A stretch of 64,000 bases of DNA, taken from NCBI GenBank assembly GCA_964057225.1, contig CAXKVF010000086.1:62001-126000 (forward strand), written 5' to 3'. Below, in pieces: positions 12,092 through 26,457 of the stretch. This DNA is from Auanema rhodensis. Taxonomy: Eukaryota > Nematoda > Chromadorea > Rhabditida > Rhabditidae. The notes under the pieces were generated by a model that was not told where the DNA came from, did no database searches, and was given only the letters and a program-made list of their open reading frames with translations. Each line of letters begins with the position of its first letter. Within the stretch, counting starts at the first letter, position 1. The translations under genes were made by a program, and so were the position numbers.

Positions 12092-15000
12092 CAATATCAA
12101 TAAAAATTTGTTTTTAGACTAATATGGACATGGGGAATCTAATTTTGAAAACCGCATCTCTTTATCTTTCACGTGAAGCGAGTTACATACCAAGTGCACA
12201 TCACGTGTACATTTAATTAGCATAAATTAAAGTTCACGTAAATTTCAAAGTCATGGTTACCATGAACCAATATCAATAAAAATTTGTTTTTAGACTAATA
12301 TGGACATGGGGAATCTAATTTTGAAAACCGCATCTCTTTATCTTTCACGTGAAGCGAGTTACATACCAAGTGCACATCACGTGTACATTTAATTAGCATG
12401 AATTAAAGTTCACGTAAATTTCAAAGTCATGGTTACCATGAACCAATATCAATAAAAATTTGTTTTTAGACTAATATGGACATGGGGAATCTAATTTTGA
12501 AAACCGCATCTCTTTATCTTTCACGTGAAGCGAGTTACATACCAAGTGCACATCACGTGTACATTTAATTAGCATAAATTAAAGTTCACGTAAATTTCAA
12601 AGTCATGGTTACCATGAACCAATATCAATAAAAATTTGTTTTTAGACTAATATGGACATGGGGAATCTAATTGTGAAAACCGCATCTCTTTATCTTTCAC
12701 GTGAAGCGAGTTACATACCAAGTGCCCATCACGTGTACATTTAATTAGCATAAATTAAAGTTCACGTAAACTTCAAAGTCATGGTTACCATGAAGCAATA
12801 TCAATAAAAATTTGTTTTTAGACTAATATGGACATGGGGAATCTAATTTTGAAAACCGCATCTTTTTATCTTTCACGTGAAGCGAGTTACATACCAAGTG
12901 CACATCACGTGTACATTTAATTAGCATAAATTAAAGTTCACGTAAATTTCAAAGTCATGGTTACCATGAACCAATATCAATAAAAATTTGTTTTTAGACT
13001 AATATGGACATGGGGAATCTAATTTTGAAAACCGCATCTCTTCATCTTTCACGTGAAGCGAGTTACATACCAAGTGCACATCACGTGTACATTTAATTAG
13101 CATAAATTAAAGTTCACGTAAATTTCAAAGTCATGGTTACCATGAAGCAATATCAATAAAAATTTGTTTTTAGACCAATATGGACATGGGGAATCTAATT
13201 TTGAAAACCGCATCTCTTTATCTTTCACGTGAAGCGAGTTACATACCAAGTGCACATCACGTGTACATTTAATTAGCATAAATTAAAGTTCACGTAAATT
13301 TCAAAGTCATGGTTACCATGAACCAATATCAATAAAAATTTGTTTTTAGACTAATATGGACATGGGGAATCTAATTTTGAAAACCGCATCTCTTTATCTT
13401 TCACGTGAAGCGAGTTACATACCAAGTGCACATCACGTGTACATTTAATTAGCATGAATTAAAGTTCACGTAAATTTCAAAGTCATGGTTACCATGAACC
13501 AATATCAATAAAAATTTGTTTTTAGACTAATATGGACATGGGGAATCTAATTTTGAAAACCGCATCTCTTTATCTTTCACGTGAAGCGAGTTACATACCA
13601 AGTGCACATCACGTGTACATTTAATTAGCATAAATTAAAGTTCACGTAAATTTCAAAGTCATGGTTACCATGAACCAATATCAATAAAAATTTGTTTTTA
13701 GACTAATATGGACATGGGGAATCTAATTGTGAAAACCGCATCTCTTTATCTTTCACGTGAAGCGAGTTACATACCAAGTGCACATCACGTGTACATTTAA
13801 TTAGCATAAATTAAAGTTCACGTAAACTTCAAAGTCATGGTTACCATGAAGCAATATCAATAAAAATTTGTTTTTAGACTAATATGGACATGGGGAATCT
13901 AATTTTGAAAACCGCATCTCTTCATCTTTCACGTGAAGCGAGTTACATACCAAGTGCACATCACGTGTACATTTAATTAGCATAAATTAAAGTTCACGTA
14001 AATTTCAAAGTCATGGTTACCATGAAGCAATATCAATAAAAATTTGTTTTTAGACTAATATGGACATGGGGAATCTAATTTTGAAAACCGCATCTCTTTA
14101 TCTTTCACGTGAAGCGAGTTACATACCAAGTGCACATCACGTGTACATTTAATTAGCATAAATTAAAGTTCACGTAAATTTCAAAGTCATGGTTACCATG
14201 AAGCAATATCAATAAAAATTTGTTTTTAGACTAATATGGACATGGGGAATCTAATTTTGAAAACCGCATCTCTTTATCTTTCACGTGAAGCGAGTTACAT
14301 ACCAAGTGCACATCACGTGTACATTTAATTAGCATAAATTAAAGTTCACGTAAATTTCAAAGTCATGGTTACCATGAACCAATATCAATAAAAATTTGTT
14401 TTTAGACTCATATGGACATGGGGAATCTAATTTTGAAAACCGCATCTCTTTATCTTTCACGTGAAGCGAGTTACATACCAAGTGCACATCACGTGTACAT
14501 TTAATTAGCATGAATTAAAGTTCACGTAAATTTCAAAGTCATGGTTACCATGAACCAATATCAATAAAAATTTGTTTTTAGACTAATATGGACATGGGGA
14601 ATCTAATTTTGAAAACCGCATCTCTTTATCTTTCACGTGAAGCGAGTTACATACCAAGTGCACATCACGTGTACATTTAATTAGCATAAATTAAAGTTCA
14701 CGTAAATTTCAAAGTCATGGTTACCATGAACCAATATCAATAAAAATTTGTTTTTAGACTAATATGGACATGGGGAATCTAATTGTGAAAACCGCATCTC
14801 TTTATCTTTCACGTGAAGCGAGTTACATACCAAGTGCACATCACGTGTACATTTAATTAGCATAAATTAAAGTTCACGTAAACTTCAAAGTCATGGTTAC
14901 CATGAAGCAATATCAATAAAAATTTGTTTTTAGACTAATATGGACATGGGGAATCTAATTTTGAAAACCGCATCTTTTTATCTTTCACGTGAAGCGAGTT

Positions 15001-16446
15001 ACATACCAAGTGCACATCACGTGTACATTTAATTAGCATAAATTAAAGTTCACGTAAATTTCAAAGTCATGGTTACCATGAACCAATATCAATAAAAATT
15101 TGTTTTTAGACTAATATGGACATGGGGAATCTAATTTTGAAAACCGCATCTCTTCATCTTTCACGTGAAGCGAGTTACATACCAAGTGCACATCACGTGT
15201 ACATTTAATTAGCATAAATTAAAGTTCACGTAAATTTCAAAGTCATGGTTACCATGAAGCAATATCAATAAAAATTTGTTTTTAGACTAATATGGACATG
15301 GGGAATCTAATTTTGAAAACCGCATCTCTTTATCTTTCACGTGAAGCGAGTTACATACCAAGTGCACATCACGTGTACATTTAATTAGCATAAATTAAAG
15401 TTCACGTAAATTTCAAAGTCATGGTTACCATGAAGCAATATCAATAAAAATTTGTTTTTAGACTAATATGGACATGGGGAATCTAATTTTGAAAACCGCA
15501 TCTCTTTATCTTTCACGTGAAGCGAGTTACATACCAAGTGCACATCACGTGTACATTTAATTAGCATAAATTAAAGTTCACGTAAATTTCAAAGTCATGG
15601 TTACCATGAACCAATATCAATAAAAATTTGTTCTTAGACTAATATGGACATGGGGAATCTAATTTTGAAAACCGCATCTCTTTATCTTTCACGTGAAGCG
15701 AGTTACATACCAAGTGCACATCACGTGTACATTTAATTAGCATAAATTAAAGTTCACGTAAATTTCAAAGTCATGGTTACCATGAACCAATATCAATAAA
15801 AATTTGTTTTTAGACTAATATGGACATGGGGAATCTAATTTTGAAAACCGCATCTCTTTATCTTTCACGTGAAGCGAGTTACATACCAAGTGCACATCAC
15901 GTGTACATTTAATTAGCATAAATTAAAGTTCACGTAAACTTCAAAGTCATGGTTACCATGAAGCAATATCAATAAAAATTTGTTTTTAGACTAATATGGA
16001 CATGGGGAATCTAATTTTGAAAACCGCATCTCTTTATCTTTCACGTGAAGCGAGTTACATACCAAGTGCACATCACGTGTACATTTATTTAGCATAAATT
16101 AAAGTTCACGTAAATTTCAAAGTCATGGTTAACATGAACCAATATCAATAAAAATTTGTTTTTAGACTAATATGGACATGGGGAATCTAATTTTGAAAAC
16201 CGCATCTCTTTATCTTTCACGTGAAGCGAGTTACATACCAAGTGCACATCACGTGTACATTTAATTAGCATAAATTAAAGTTCACGTAAATTTCAAAGTC
16301 ATGGTTACCATGAAGCAATATCAATAAAAATTTGTTCTTAGACTAATATGGACATGGGGAATCTAATTTTGAAAACCGCATCTCTTTATCTTTCACGTGA
16401 AGCGAGTTACATACCAAGTGCACATCACGTGTACATTTAATTAGCA
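12092..16446 (+). repeat. First copy of a 25-monomer (4400-bp) tandem duplication
   Basis: Every private variant checked here reappears exactly 4400 bp downstream: G at 12400 (catgaatt), G at 12673 (ttgtgaaaac), C at 12726 (gtgccc), tctttttatc at 12861, a C variant at 13042, C at 13175 (gaccaat), C at 14409 (gactcat), acatttattt at 16081 and ggttaacatg near 16130. The match starts after 12091, where g differs from c at 16491. It stops before 16448 (G) versus 20848 (A). 4400 is exactly 25 x 176, so this is a register-preserving unequal exchange. The copies look identical at all markers checked, implying a recent event. Confidence 0.9.
12400..15000 (+). repeat. Six-monomer (1056-bp) higher-order repeat
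   Basis: Two linked single-base markers recur every 1056 bp (6 x 176): the A-to-G change in catgaatt at 12400, 13456 and 14512, and the T-to-G change in ttgtgaaaac at 12673, 13729 and 14785. That gives at least two and a half successive six-monomer units inside the 4400-bp unit. The same set reappears in its second copy at 16800, 17856 and 18912, and at 17073, 18129 and 19185. A smaller amplification therefore preceded the larger one. Confidence 0.85.
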
Positions 16447-16491
16447 TGAATTAAAGTTCACGTAAATTTCAAAGTCATGGTTACCATGAAC

Positions 16492-19400
16492 CAATATCAA
16501 TAAAAATTTGTTTTTAGACTAATATGGACATGGGGAATCTAATTTTGAAAACCGCATCTCTTTATCTTTCACGTGAAGCGAGTTACATACCAAGTGCACA
16601 TCACGTGTACATTTAATTAGCATAAATTAAAGTTCACGTAAATTTCAAAGTCATGGTTACCATGAACCAATATCAATAAAAATTTGTTTTTAGACTAATA
16701 TGGACATGGGGAATCTAATTTTGAAAACCGCATCTCTTTATCTTTCACGTGAAGCGAGTTACATACCAAGTGCACATCACGTGTACATTTAATTAGCATG
16801 AATTAAAGTTCACGTAAATTTCAAAGTCATGGTTACCATGAACCAATATCAATAAAAATTTGTTTTTAGACTAATATGGACATGGGGAATCTAATTTTGA
16901 AAACCGCATCTCTTTATCTTTCACGTGAAGCGAGTTACATACCAAGTGCACATCACGTGTACATTTAATTAGCATAAATTAAAGTTCACGTAAATTTCAA
17001 AGTCATGGTTACCATGAACCAATATCAATAAAAATTTGTTTTTAGACTAATATGGACATGGGGAATCTAATTGTGAAAACCGCATCTCTTTATCTTTCAC
17101 GTGAAGCGAGTTACATACCAAGTGCCCATCACGTGTACATTTAATTAGCATAAATTAAAGTTCACGTAAACTTCAAAGTCATGGTTACCATGAAGCAATA
17201 TCAATAAAAATTTGTTTTTAGACTAATATGGACATGGGGAATCTAATTTTGAAAACCGCATCTTTTTATCTTTCACGTGAAGCGAGTTACATACCAAGTG
17301 CACATCACGTGTACATTTAATTAGCATAAATTAAAGTTCACGTAAATTTCAAAGTCATGGTTACCATGAACCAATATCAATAAAAATTTGTTTTTAGACT
17401 AATATGGACATGGGGAATCTAATTTTGAAAACCGCATCTCTTCATCTTTCACGTGAAGCGAGTTACATACCAAGTGCACATCACGTGTACATTTAATTAG
17501 CATAAATTAAAGTTCACGTAAATTTCAAAGTCATGGTTACCATGAAGCAATATCAATAAAAATTTGTTTTTAGACCAATATGGACATGGGGAATCTAATT
17601 TTGAAAACCGCATCTCTTTATCTTTCACGTGAAGCGAGTTACATACCAAGTGCACATCACGTGTACATTTAATTAGCATAAATTAAAGTTCACGTAAATT
17701 TCAAAGTCATGGTTACCATGAACCAATATCAATAAAAATTTGTTTTTAGACTAATATGGACATGGGGAATCTAATTTTGAAAACCGCATCTCTTTATCTT
17801 TCACGTGAAGCGAGTTACATACCAAGTGCACATCACGTGTACATTTAATTAGCATGAATTAAAGTTCACGTAAATTTCAAAGTCATGGTTACCATGAACC
17901 AATATCAATAAAAATTTGTTTTTAGACTAATATGGACATGGGGAATCTAATTTTGAAAACCGCATCTCTTTATCTTTCACGTGAAGCGAGTTACATACCA
18001 AGTGCACATCACGTGTACATTTAATTAGCATAAATTAAAGTTCACGTAAATTTCAAAGTCATGGTTACCATGAACCAATATCAATAAAAATTTGTTTTTA
18101 GACTAATATGGACATGGGGAATCTAATTGTGAAAACCGCATCTCTTTATCTTTCACGTGAAGCGAGTTACATACCAAGTGCACATCACGTGTACATTTAA
18201 TTAGCATAAATTAAAGTTCACGTAAACTTCAAAGTCATGGTTACCATGAAGCAATATCAATAAAAATTTGTTTTTAGACTAATATGGACATGGGGAATCT
18301 AATTTTGAAAACCGCATCTCTTCATCTTTCACGTGAAGCGAGTTACATACCAAGTGCACATCACGTGTACATTTAATTAGCATAAATTAAAGTTCACGTA
18401 AATTTCAAAGTCATGGTTACCATGAAGCAATATCAATAAAAATTTGTTTTTAGACTAATATGGACATGGGGAATCTAATTTTGAAAACCGCATCTCTTTA
18501 TCTTTCACGTGAAGCGAGTTACATACCAAGTGCACATCACGTGTACATTTAATTAGCATAAATTAAAGTTCACGTAAATTTCAAAGTCATGGTTACCATG
18601 AAGCAATATCAATAAAAATTTGTTTTTAGACTAATATGGACATGGGGAATCTAATTTTGAAAACCGCATCTCTTTATCTTTCACGTGAAGCGAGTTACAT
18701 ACCAAGTGCACATCACGTGTACATTTAATTAGCATAAATTAAAGTTCACGTAAATTTCAAAGTCATGGTTACCATGAACCAATATCAATAAAAATTTGTT
18801 TTTAGACTCATATGGACATGGGGAATCTAATTTTGAAAACCGCATCTCTTTATCTTTCACGTGAAGCGAGTTACATACCAAGTGCACATCACGTGTACAT
18901 TTAATTAGCATGAATTAAAGTTCACGTAAATTTCAAAGTCATGGTTACCATGAACCAATATCAATAAAAATTTGTTTTTAGACTAATATGGACATGGGGA
19001 ATCTAATTTTGAAAACCGCATCTCTTTATCTTTCACGTGAAGCGAGTTACATACCAAGTGCACATCACGTGTACATTTAATTAGCATAAATTAAAGTTCA
19101 CGTAAATTTCAAAGTCATGGTTACCATGAACCAATATCAATAAAAATTTGTTTTTAGACTAATATGGACATGGGGAATCTAATTGTGAAAACCGCATCTC
19201 TTTATCTTTCACGTGAAGCGAGTTACATACCAAGTGCACATCACGTGTACATTTAATTAGCATAAATTAAAGTTCACGTAAACTTCAAAGTCATGGTTAC
19301 CATGAAGCAATATCAATAAAAATTTGTTTTTAGACTAATATGGACATGGGGAATCTAATTTTGAAAACCGCATCTTTTTATCTTTCACGTGAAGCGAGTT

Positions 19401-20846
19401 ACATACCAAGTGCACATCACGTGTACATTTAATTAGCATAAATTAAAGTTCACGTAAATTTCAAAGTCATGGTTACCATGAACCAATATCAATAAAAATT
19501 TGTTTTTAGACTAATATGGACATGGGGAATCTAATTTTGAAAACCGCATCTCTTCATCTTTCACGTGAAGCGAGTTACATACCAAGTGCACATCACGTGT
19601 ACATTTAATTAGCATAAATTAAAGTTCACGTAAATTTCAAAGTCATGGTTACCATGAAGCAATATCAATAAAAATTTGTTTTTAGACTAATATGGACATG
19701 GGGAATCTAATTTTGAAAACCGCATCTCTTTATCTTTCACGTGAAGCGAGTTACATACCAAGTGCACATCACGTGTACATTTAATTAGCATAAATTAAAG
19801 TTCACGTAAATTTCAAAGTCATGGTTACCATGAAGCAATATCAATAAAAATTTGTTTTTAGACTAATATGGACATGGGGAATCTAATTTTGAAAACCGCA
19901 TCTCTTTATCTTTCACGTGAAGCGAGTTACATACCAAGTGCACATCACGTGTACATTTAATTAGCATAAATTAAAGTTCACGTAAATTTCAAAGTCATGG
20001 TTACCATGAACCAATATCAATAAAAATTTGTTCTTAGACTAATATGGACATGGGGAATCTAATTTTGAAAACCGCATCTCTTTATCTTTCACGTGAAGCG
20101 AGTTACATACCAAGTGCACATCACGTGTACATTTAATTAGCATAAATTAAAGTTCACGTAAATTTCAAAGTCATGGTTACCATGAACCAATATCAATAAA
20201 AATTTGTTTTTAGACTAATATGGACATGGGGAATCTAATTTTGAAAACCGCATCTCTTTATCTTTCACGTGAAGCGAGTTACATACCAAGTGCACATCAC
20301 GTGTACATTTAATTAGCATAAATTAAAGTTCACGTAAACTTCAAAGTCATGGTTACCATGAAGCAATATCAATAAAAATTTGTTTTTAGACTAATATGGA
20401 CATGGGGAATCTAATTTTGAAAACCGCATCTCTTTATCTTTCACGTGAAGCGAGTTACATACCAAGTGCACATCACGTGTACATTTATTTAGCATAAATT
20501 AAAGTTCACGTAAATTTCAAAGTCATGGTTAACATGAACCAATATCAATAAAAATTTGTTTTTAGACTAATATGGACATGGGGAATCTAATTTTGAAAAC
20601 CGCATCTCTTTATCTTTCACGTGAAGCGAGTTACATACCAAGTGCACATCACGTGTACATTTAATTAGCATAAATTAAAGTTCACGTAAATTTCAAAGTC
20701 ATGGTTACCATGAAGCAATATCAATAAAAATTTGTTCTTAGACTAATATGGACATGGGGAATCTAATTTTGAAAACCGCATCTCTTTATCTTTCACGTGA
20801 AGCGAGTTACATACCAAGTGCACATCACGTGTACATTTAATTAGCA
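16492..20846 (+). repeat. Second copy of the 25-monomer (4400-bp) tandem duplication
   Basis: Repeats the marker series of 12092-16446 at +4400: G at 16800, G at 17073, C at 17126, the C variant at 17442, C at 17575, C at 18809, acatttattt at 20481 and ggttaacatg near 20530. The 45 bp between the two matching intervals (16447-16491) are ordinary satellite in the same register. The pair is therefore a head-to-tail tandem duplication with slightly eroded or converted ends. Confidence 0.9.
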
Positions 20847-23800
20847 TAAATTAAAGTTCACGTAAATTTCAAAGTCATGGTTACCATGAACCAATATCAA
20901 TGAAAATTTGTTTTTAGACTAATATGGACATGGGGAATCTAATTTTGAAAACCGCATCTCTTTATCTTTCACGTGAAGCGAGTTACATACCAAGTGCACA
21001 TCACGTGTACATTTAATTAGCATAAATTAAAGTTCACGTAAACTTCAAAGTCATGGTTACCATGAAGCAATATCAATAAAAATTTGTTTTTAGACTAATA
21101 TGGACATGGGGAATCTAATTTTGAAAACCGCATCTCTTTATCTTTCACGTGAAGCGAGTTACATACCAAGTGCACATCACGTGTACATTTAATTAGCATA
21201 AATTAAAGTTCACGTAAACTTCAAAGTCATGGTTACCATGAAGCAATATCAATAAAAATTTGTTTTTAGACTAATATGGACATGGGGAATCTAATTTTGA
21301 AAACCGCATCTCTTTATCTTTCACGTGAAGCGAGTTACATACCAAGTGCACATCACGTGTACATTTATTTAGCATAAATTAAAGTTCACGTAAATTTCAA
21401 AGTCATGGTTAACATGAACCAATATCAATAAAAATTCGTTTTTAGACTAATATGGACATGGGGAATCTAATTTTGAAAACCGCATCTCTTTATCTTTCAC
21501 GTGAAGCGAGTTACATACCAAGTGCACATCACGTGTACATTTAATTAGCATAAATTAAAGTTCACGTAAATTTCAAAGTCATGGTTACCATGCACCAATA
21601 TCAATAAAAATTTGTTCTTAGACTAATATGGACATGGGGAATCTAATTTTGAAAACCGAATCTCTTTATCTTTCACGTGAAGCGAGTTACATACCAAGTG
21701 CACATCACGTGTACATTTAATTAGCATAAATTAAAGTTCACGTAAATTTCAAAGTCATGGTTACCATGAACCAATATCAATAAAAATTTGTTTTTAGACT
21801 AATATGGACATGGGGAATCTAATTTTGAAAACCGCATCTCTTTATCTTTCACGTGAAGCGAGTTACATACCAAGTGCACATCACGTGTACATTTAATTAG
21901 CATAAATTAAAGTTCACGTAAACTTCAAAGTCATGGTTACCATGAAGCAATATCAATAAAAATTTGTTTTTAGACTAATATGGACATGGGGAATCTAATT
22001 TTGAAAACCGCATCTCTTTATCTTTCACGTGAAGCGAGTTACATACCAAGTGCACATCACGTGTACATTTAATTAGCATAAATTAAAGTTCACGTAAATT
22101 TCAAAGTCATGGTTACCATGAACCAATATCAATAAAAATTTGTTTTTAGACTAATATGGACATGGGGAATCTAATTTTGAAAACCGCATCTCTTTATCTT
22201 TCACGTGAAGCGAGTTACATACCAAGTGCACATCACGTGTACATTTAATTAGCATAAATTAAAGTTCACGTAAACTTCAAAGTCATGGTTACCATGAAGC
22301 AATATCAATAAAAATTTGTTTTTAGACTAATATGGACATGGGGAATCTAATTTTGAAAACCGCATCTCTTTATCTTTCACGTGAAGCGAGTTACATACCA
22401 AGTGCACATCACGTGTACATTTAATTAGCATAAATTAAAGTTCACGTAAATTTCAAAGTCATGGTTACCATGAACCAATATCAATAAAAAATTGTTTTTA
22501 GACTAATATGGACATGGGGAATCTAATTTTGAAAACCGCATCTCTTTATCTTTCACGTGAAGCGAGTTACATACCAAGTGCACATCACGTGTACATTTAA
22601 TTAGCATAAATTAAAGTTCACGTTAATTTCAAAGTCATGGTTACCATGCACCAATATCAATAAAAATTTGTTTTTAGACTAATATGGACATGGGGAATCT
22701 AATTTTGAAAACCGCATCTCTTTATCTTTCACGTGAAGCGAGTTACATACCAAGTGCACATCACGTGTACATTTAATTAGCATAAATTAAAGTTCACGTA
22801 AACTTCAAAGTCATGGTTACCATGAAGCAATATCAATAAAAATTTGTTTTTAGACTAATATGGACATGGGGAATCTAATTTTGAAAACCGCATCTCTTTA
22901 TCTTTCACGTGAAGCGAGTTACATACCAAGTGCACATCACGTGTACATTTATTTAGCATAAATTAAAGTTCACGTAAATTTCAAAGTCATGGTTACCATG
23001 AACCAATATCAATAAAAAATTGTTTTTAGACTAATATGGACATGGGGAATCTAATTTTGAAAACCGCATCTCTTTATCTTTCACGTGAAGCGAGTTACAT
23101 ACCAAGTGCACATCACGTGTACATTTAATTAGCATAAATTAAAGTTCACGTAAATTTCAAAGTCATGGTTACCATGCACCAATATCAATAAAAATTTGTT
23201 TTTAGACTAATATGGACATGGGGAATCTAATTTTGAAAACCGCATCTCTTTATCTTTCACGTGAAGCGAGTTACATACCAAGTGCACATCACGTGTACAT
23301 TTAATTAGCATAAATTAAAGTTCACGTAAATTTCAAAGTCATGGTTACCATGAAGCAATATCAATAAAAATTTGTTTTTAGACTAATATGGACATGGGGA
23401 ATCTAATTTTGAAAACCGCATCTCTTTATCTTTCACGTGAAGCGAGTTACATACCAAGTGCACATCACGTGTACATTTATTTAGCATAAATTAAAGTTCA
23501 CGTAAACTTCAAAGTCATGGTTACCATGAACCAATATCAATAAAAATTCGTTTTTAGACTAATATGGACATGGGGAATCTAATTTTGAAAACCGCATCTC
23601 TTTATCTTTCACGTGAAGCGAGTTACATACCAAGTGCACATCACGTGTACATTTAATTAGCATAAATTAAAGTTCACGTAAATTTCAAAGTCATGGTTAC
23701 CATGCACCAATATCAATAAAAATTTGTTTTTAGACTAATATGGACATGGGGAATCTAATTTTGAAAACCGCATCTCTTTATCTTTCACGTGAAGCGAGTT

Positions 23801-24412
23801 ACATACCAAGTGCACATCACGTGTACATTTAATTAGCATAAATTAAAGTTCACGTAAATTTCAAAGTCATGGTTACCATGAACCAATATCAATAAAAATT
23901 TGTTTTTAGACTAATATGGACATGGGGAATCTAATTTTGAAAACCGCATCTCTTTATCTTTCACGTGAAGCGAGTTACATACCAAGTGCACATCACGTGT
24001 ACATTTAATTAGCATAAATTAAAGTTCACGTAAACTTCAAAGTCATGGTTACCATGAAGCAATATCAATAAAAATTTGTTTTTAGACTAATATGGACATG
24101 GGGAATCTAATTTTGAAAACCGCATCTCTTTATCTTTCACGTGAAGCGAGTTACATATCAAGTGCACATCACGTGTACATTTAATTAGCATAAATTAAAG
24201 TTCACGTAAATTTCAAAGTCATGGTTACCATGAACCAATATCAATAAAAATTTGTTTTTAGACTAATATGGACATGGGGAATCTAATTTTGAAAACCGCA
24301 TCTCTTTATCTTTCACGTGAAGCGAGTTACATACCAAGTGCACATCACGTGTACATTTAATTAGCATAAATTAAAGTTCACGTAAATTTCAAAGTCATGG
24401 TTACCATGAAGC
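20847..24412 (+). repeat. Satellite block with echoes at three, five, nine and twelve monomers
   Basis: About 20 monomers in strict register. A-to-T at position 28 (acatttattt) occurs at 20488, 21368, 22952 and 23480, separated by 5, 9 and 3 monomers. T-to-C in aaattcg occurs at 21437 and 23549 (12 monomers), and an extra A variant (ataaaaaattg) at 22491 and 23019 (3 monomers). This is the last block containing the aagc variant and the C at position 55; the final ones I found are near 24411 and 24036. No gene is present. Confidence 0.85.
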
Positions 24413-26457
24413 AATATCAATAAAAATTTGTTTTTAGACTAATATGGACATGGGGAATCTAATTTTGAAAACCGCATCTCTTTATCTTTCACGTGAAGCG
24501 AGTTACATACCAAGTGCACATCACGTGTACATTTAATTAGCATAAATTAAAGTTCACGTAAATTTCAAAGTCATGGTTACCATGCACCAATATCAATAAA
24601 AATTTGTTTTTAGACTAATATGGACATGGGGAATCTAATTTTGAAAACCGCATCTCTTCATCTTTCACGTGAAGCGAGTTACATACCAAGTGCACATCAC
24701 GTGTACATTTAATTAGCATAAATTAAAGTTCACGTAAATTTCAAAGTCATGGTTACCATGCACCAATATCAATAAAAATTTGTTTTTAGACTAATATGGA
24801 CATGGGGAATCTAATTTTGAAAACCGCATCTCTTTATCTTTCACGTGAAGCGAGTTACATACCAAGTGCACATCACGTGTACATTTAATTAGCATAAATT
24901 AAAGTTCACGTAAATTTCAAAGTCATGGTTACCATGCACCAATATCAATAAAAATTTGTTTTTAGACTAATATGGACATGGGGAATCTAATTTTGAAAAC
25001 CGCATCTCTTTATCTTTCACGTGAAGCGAGTTACATACCAAGGGCACATCACGTGTACATTTAATTAGCATAAATTAAAGTTCACGTAAATTTCAAAGTC
25101 ATGGTTACCATGCACCAATATCAATAAAAATTTGTTTTTAGACTAATATGGACATGGGGAATCTAATTTTGAAAACCGCATCTCTTTATCTTTCACGTGA
25201 AGCGAGTTACATACCAAGTGCACATCACGTGTACATTTAATTAGCATAAATTAAAGTTCACGTAAATTTCAAAGTCATGGTTACCATGCACCAATATCAA
25301 TAAAAATTTGTTTTTAGACTAATATGGACATGGGGAATCTAATTTTGAAAACCGCATCTCTTTATCTTTCACGTGAAGCGAGTTACATACCAAGTGCACA
25401 TCACGTGTACATTTAATTAGCATAAATTAAAGTTCACGTAAATTTCAAAGTCATGGTTACCATGAACCAATATCAATAAAAATTTGTTTTTAGACTAATA
25501 TGGACATGGGGAATCTAATTTTGAAAACCGCATCTCTTTATCTTTCACGTGAAGCGAGTTACATACCAAGGGCACATCACGTGCACATTTAATTAGCATA
25601 AATTAAAGTTCACGTAAATTTCAAAGTCATGGTTACCATGCACCAATATCAATAAAAATTTGTTTTTAAACTAATATGGACATGGGGAATCTAATTTTGA
25701 AAACCGCATCTCTTTATCTTTCACGTGAAGCGAATTACATACCAAGTGCACATCACGTGTACATTTAATTAGCATAAATTAAAGTTCACGTAAATTTCAA
25801 AGTCATGGTTACCATGCACCAATATCAATAAAAATTTGTTTTTAGACTAATATGGACATGGGGAATCTAATTTTGAAAACCGCATCTCTTTATCTTTCAC
25901 ATGAAGCGAGTTACATACCAAGTGCACATCACGTGTACATTTAATTAGCATAAATTAAAGTTCACGTAAATTTCAAAGTCATGGTTACCATGAACCAATA
26001 TCAATAAAAATTTGTTTTTAGACTAATATGGACATGGGGAATCTAATTTTGAAAACCGCATCTCTTTATCTTTCACGTGAAGCGAGTTACATACCAAGTG
26101 CACATCACGTATACATTTAATTAGCATAAATTAAAGTTCACGTAAATTTCAAAGTCATGGTTACCATGAACCAATATCAATAAAAATTTGTTTTTAGACT
26201 AATATGGACATGGGGAATCTAATTTTGAAAACCGCATCTCTTTATCTTTCACGTGAAGCGAGTTACATACCAAGTGCACATCACGTGTACATTTAATTAG
26301 CATAAATTAAAGTTCACGTAAATTTCAAAGTCATGGTTACCATGCACCAATATCAATAAAAATTTGTTTTTAGACTAATATGGACATGGGGAATCTAATT
26401 TTGAAAACCGCATCTCTTTATCTTTCACGTGAAGCGAGTTACATACCAAGTGCACAT
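24413..26457 (+). repeat. Transition block rich in private substitutions
   Basis: About 11.6 monomers, mostly of the cacc type. Uncommon changes cluster here: aagggcac at 25043 and 25571 (three monomers apart), gtgcacattt near 25584, tttttaaac near 25668, gcgaatt near 25733, cacatgaag near 25901 and acgtatac near 26111. The block sits between the region carrying the aagc variant and the cleaner arrays to the right, and it ends at the only sizeable insertion in the window. Confidence 0.75.

Noticed and set aside
13097-13279. 60-codon open reading frame on the minus strand, with an identical copy at 17497-17679
   Set aside because: It is slightly longer than one monomer and exists only because T-to-C at 13175 removes the TAG stop that other monomers carry there. 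The 176-bp period shifts frame each copy, and the second frame is just the +4400 duplicate. No coding signature.
14329-14511. 60-codon open reading frame on the minus strand, with an identical copy at 18729-18911
   Set aside because: Same satellite frame, opened by A-to-C at 14409 changing the TAG to GAG. It ends at the next monomer's stop and has no homolog or domain that I recognise.
21430-21450. CENP-B box
   Set aside because: The aaattcg variants supply TTCG, but the following bases lack the conserved A and CGGG of the 17-bp box, and the consensus monomer has no TTCG or CGGG.
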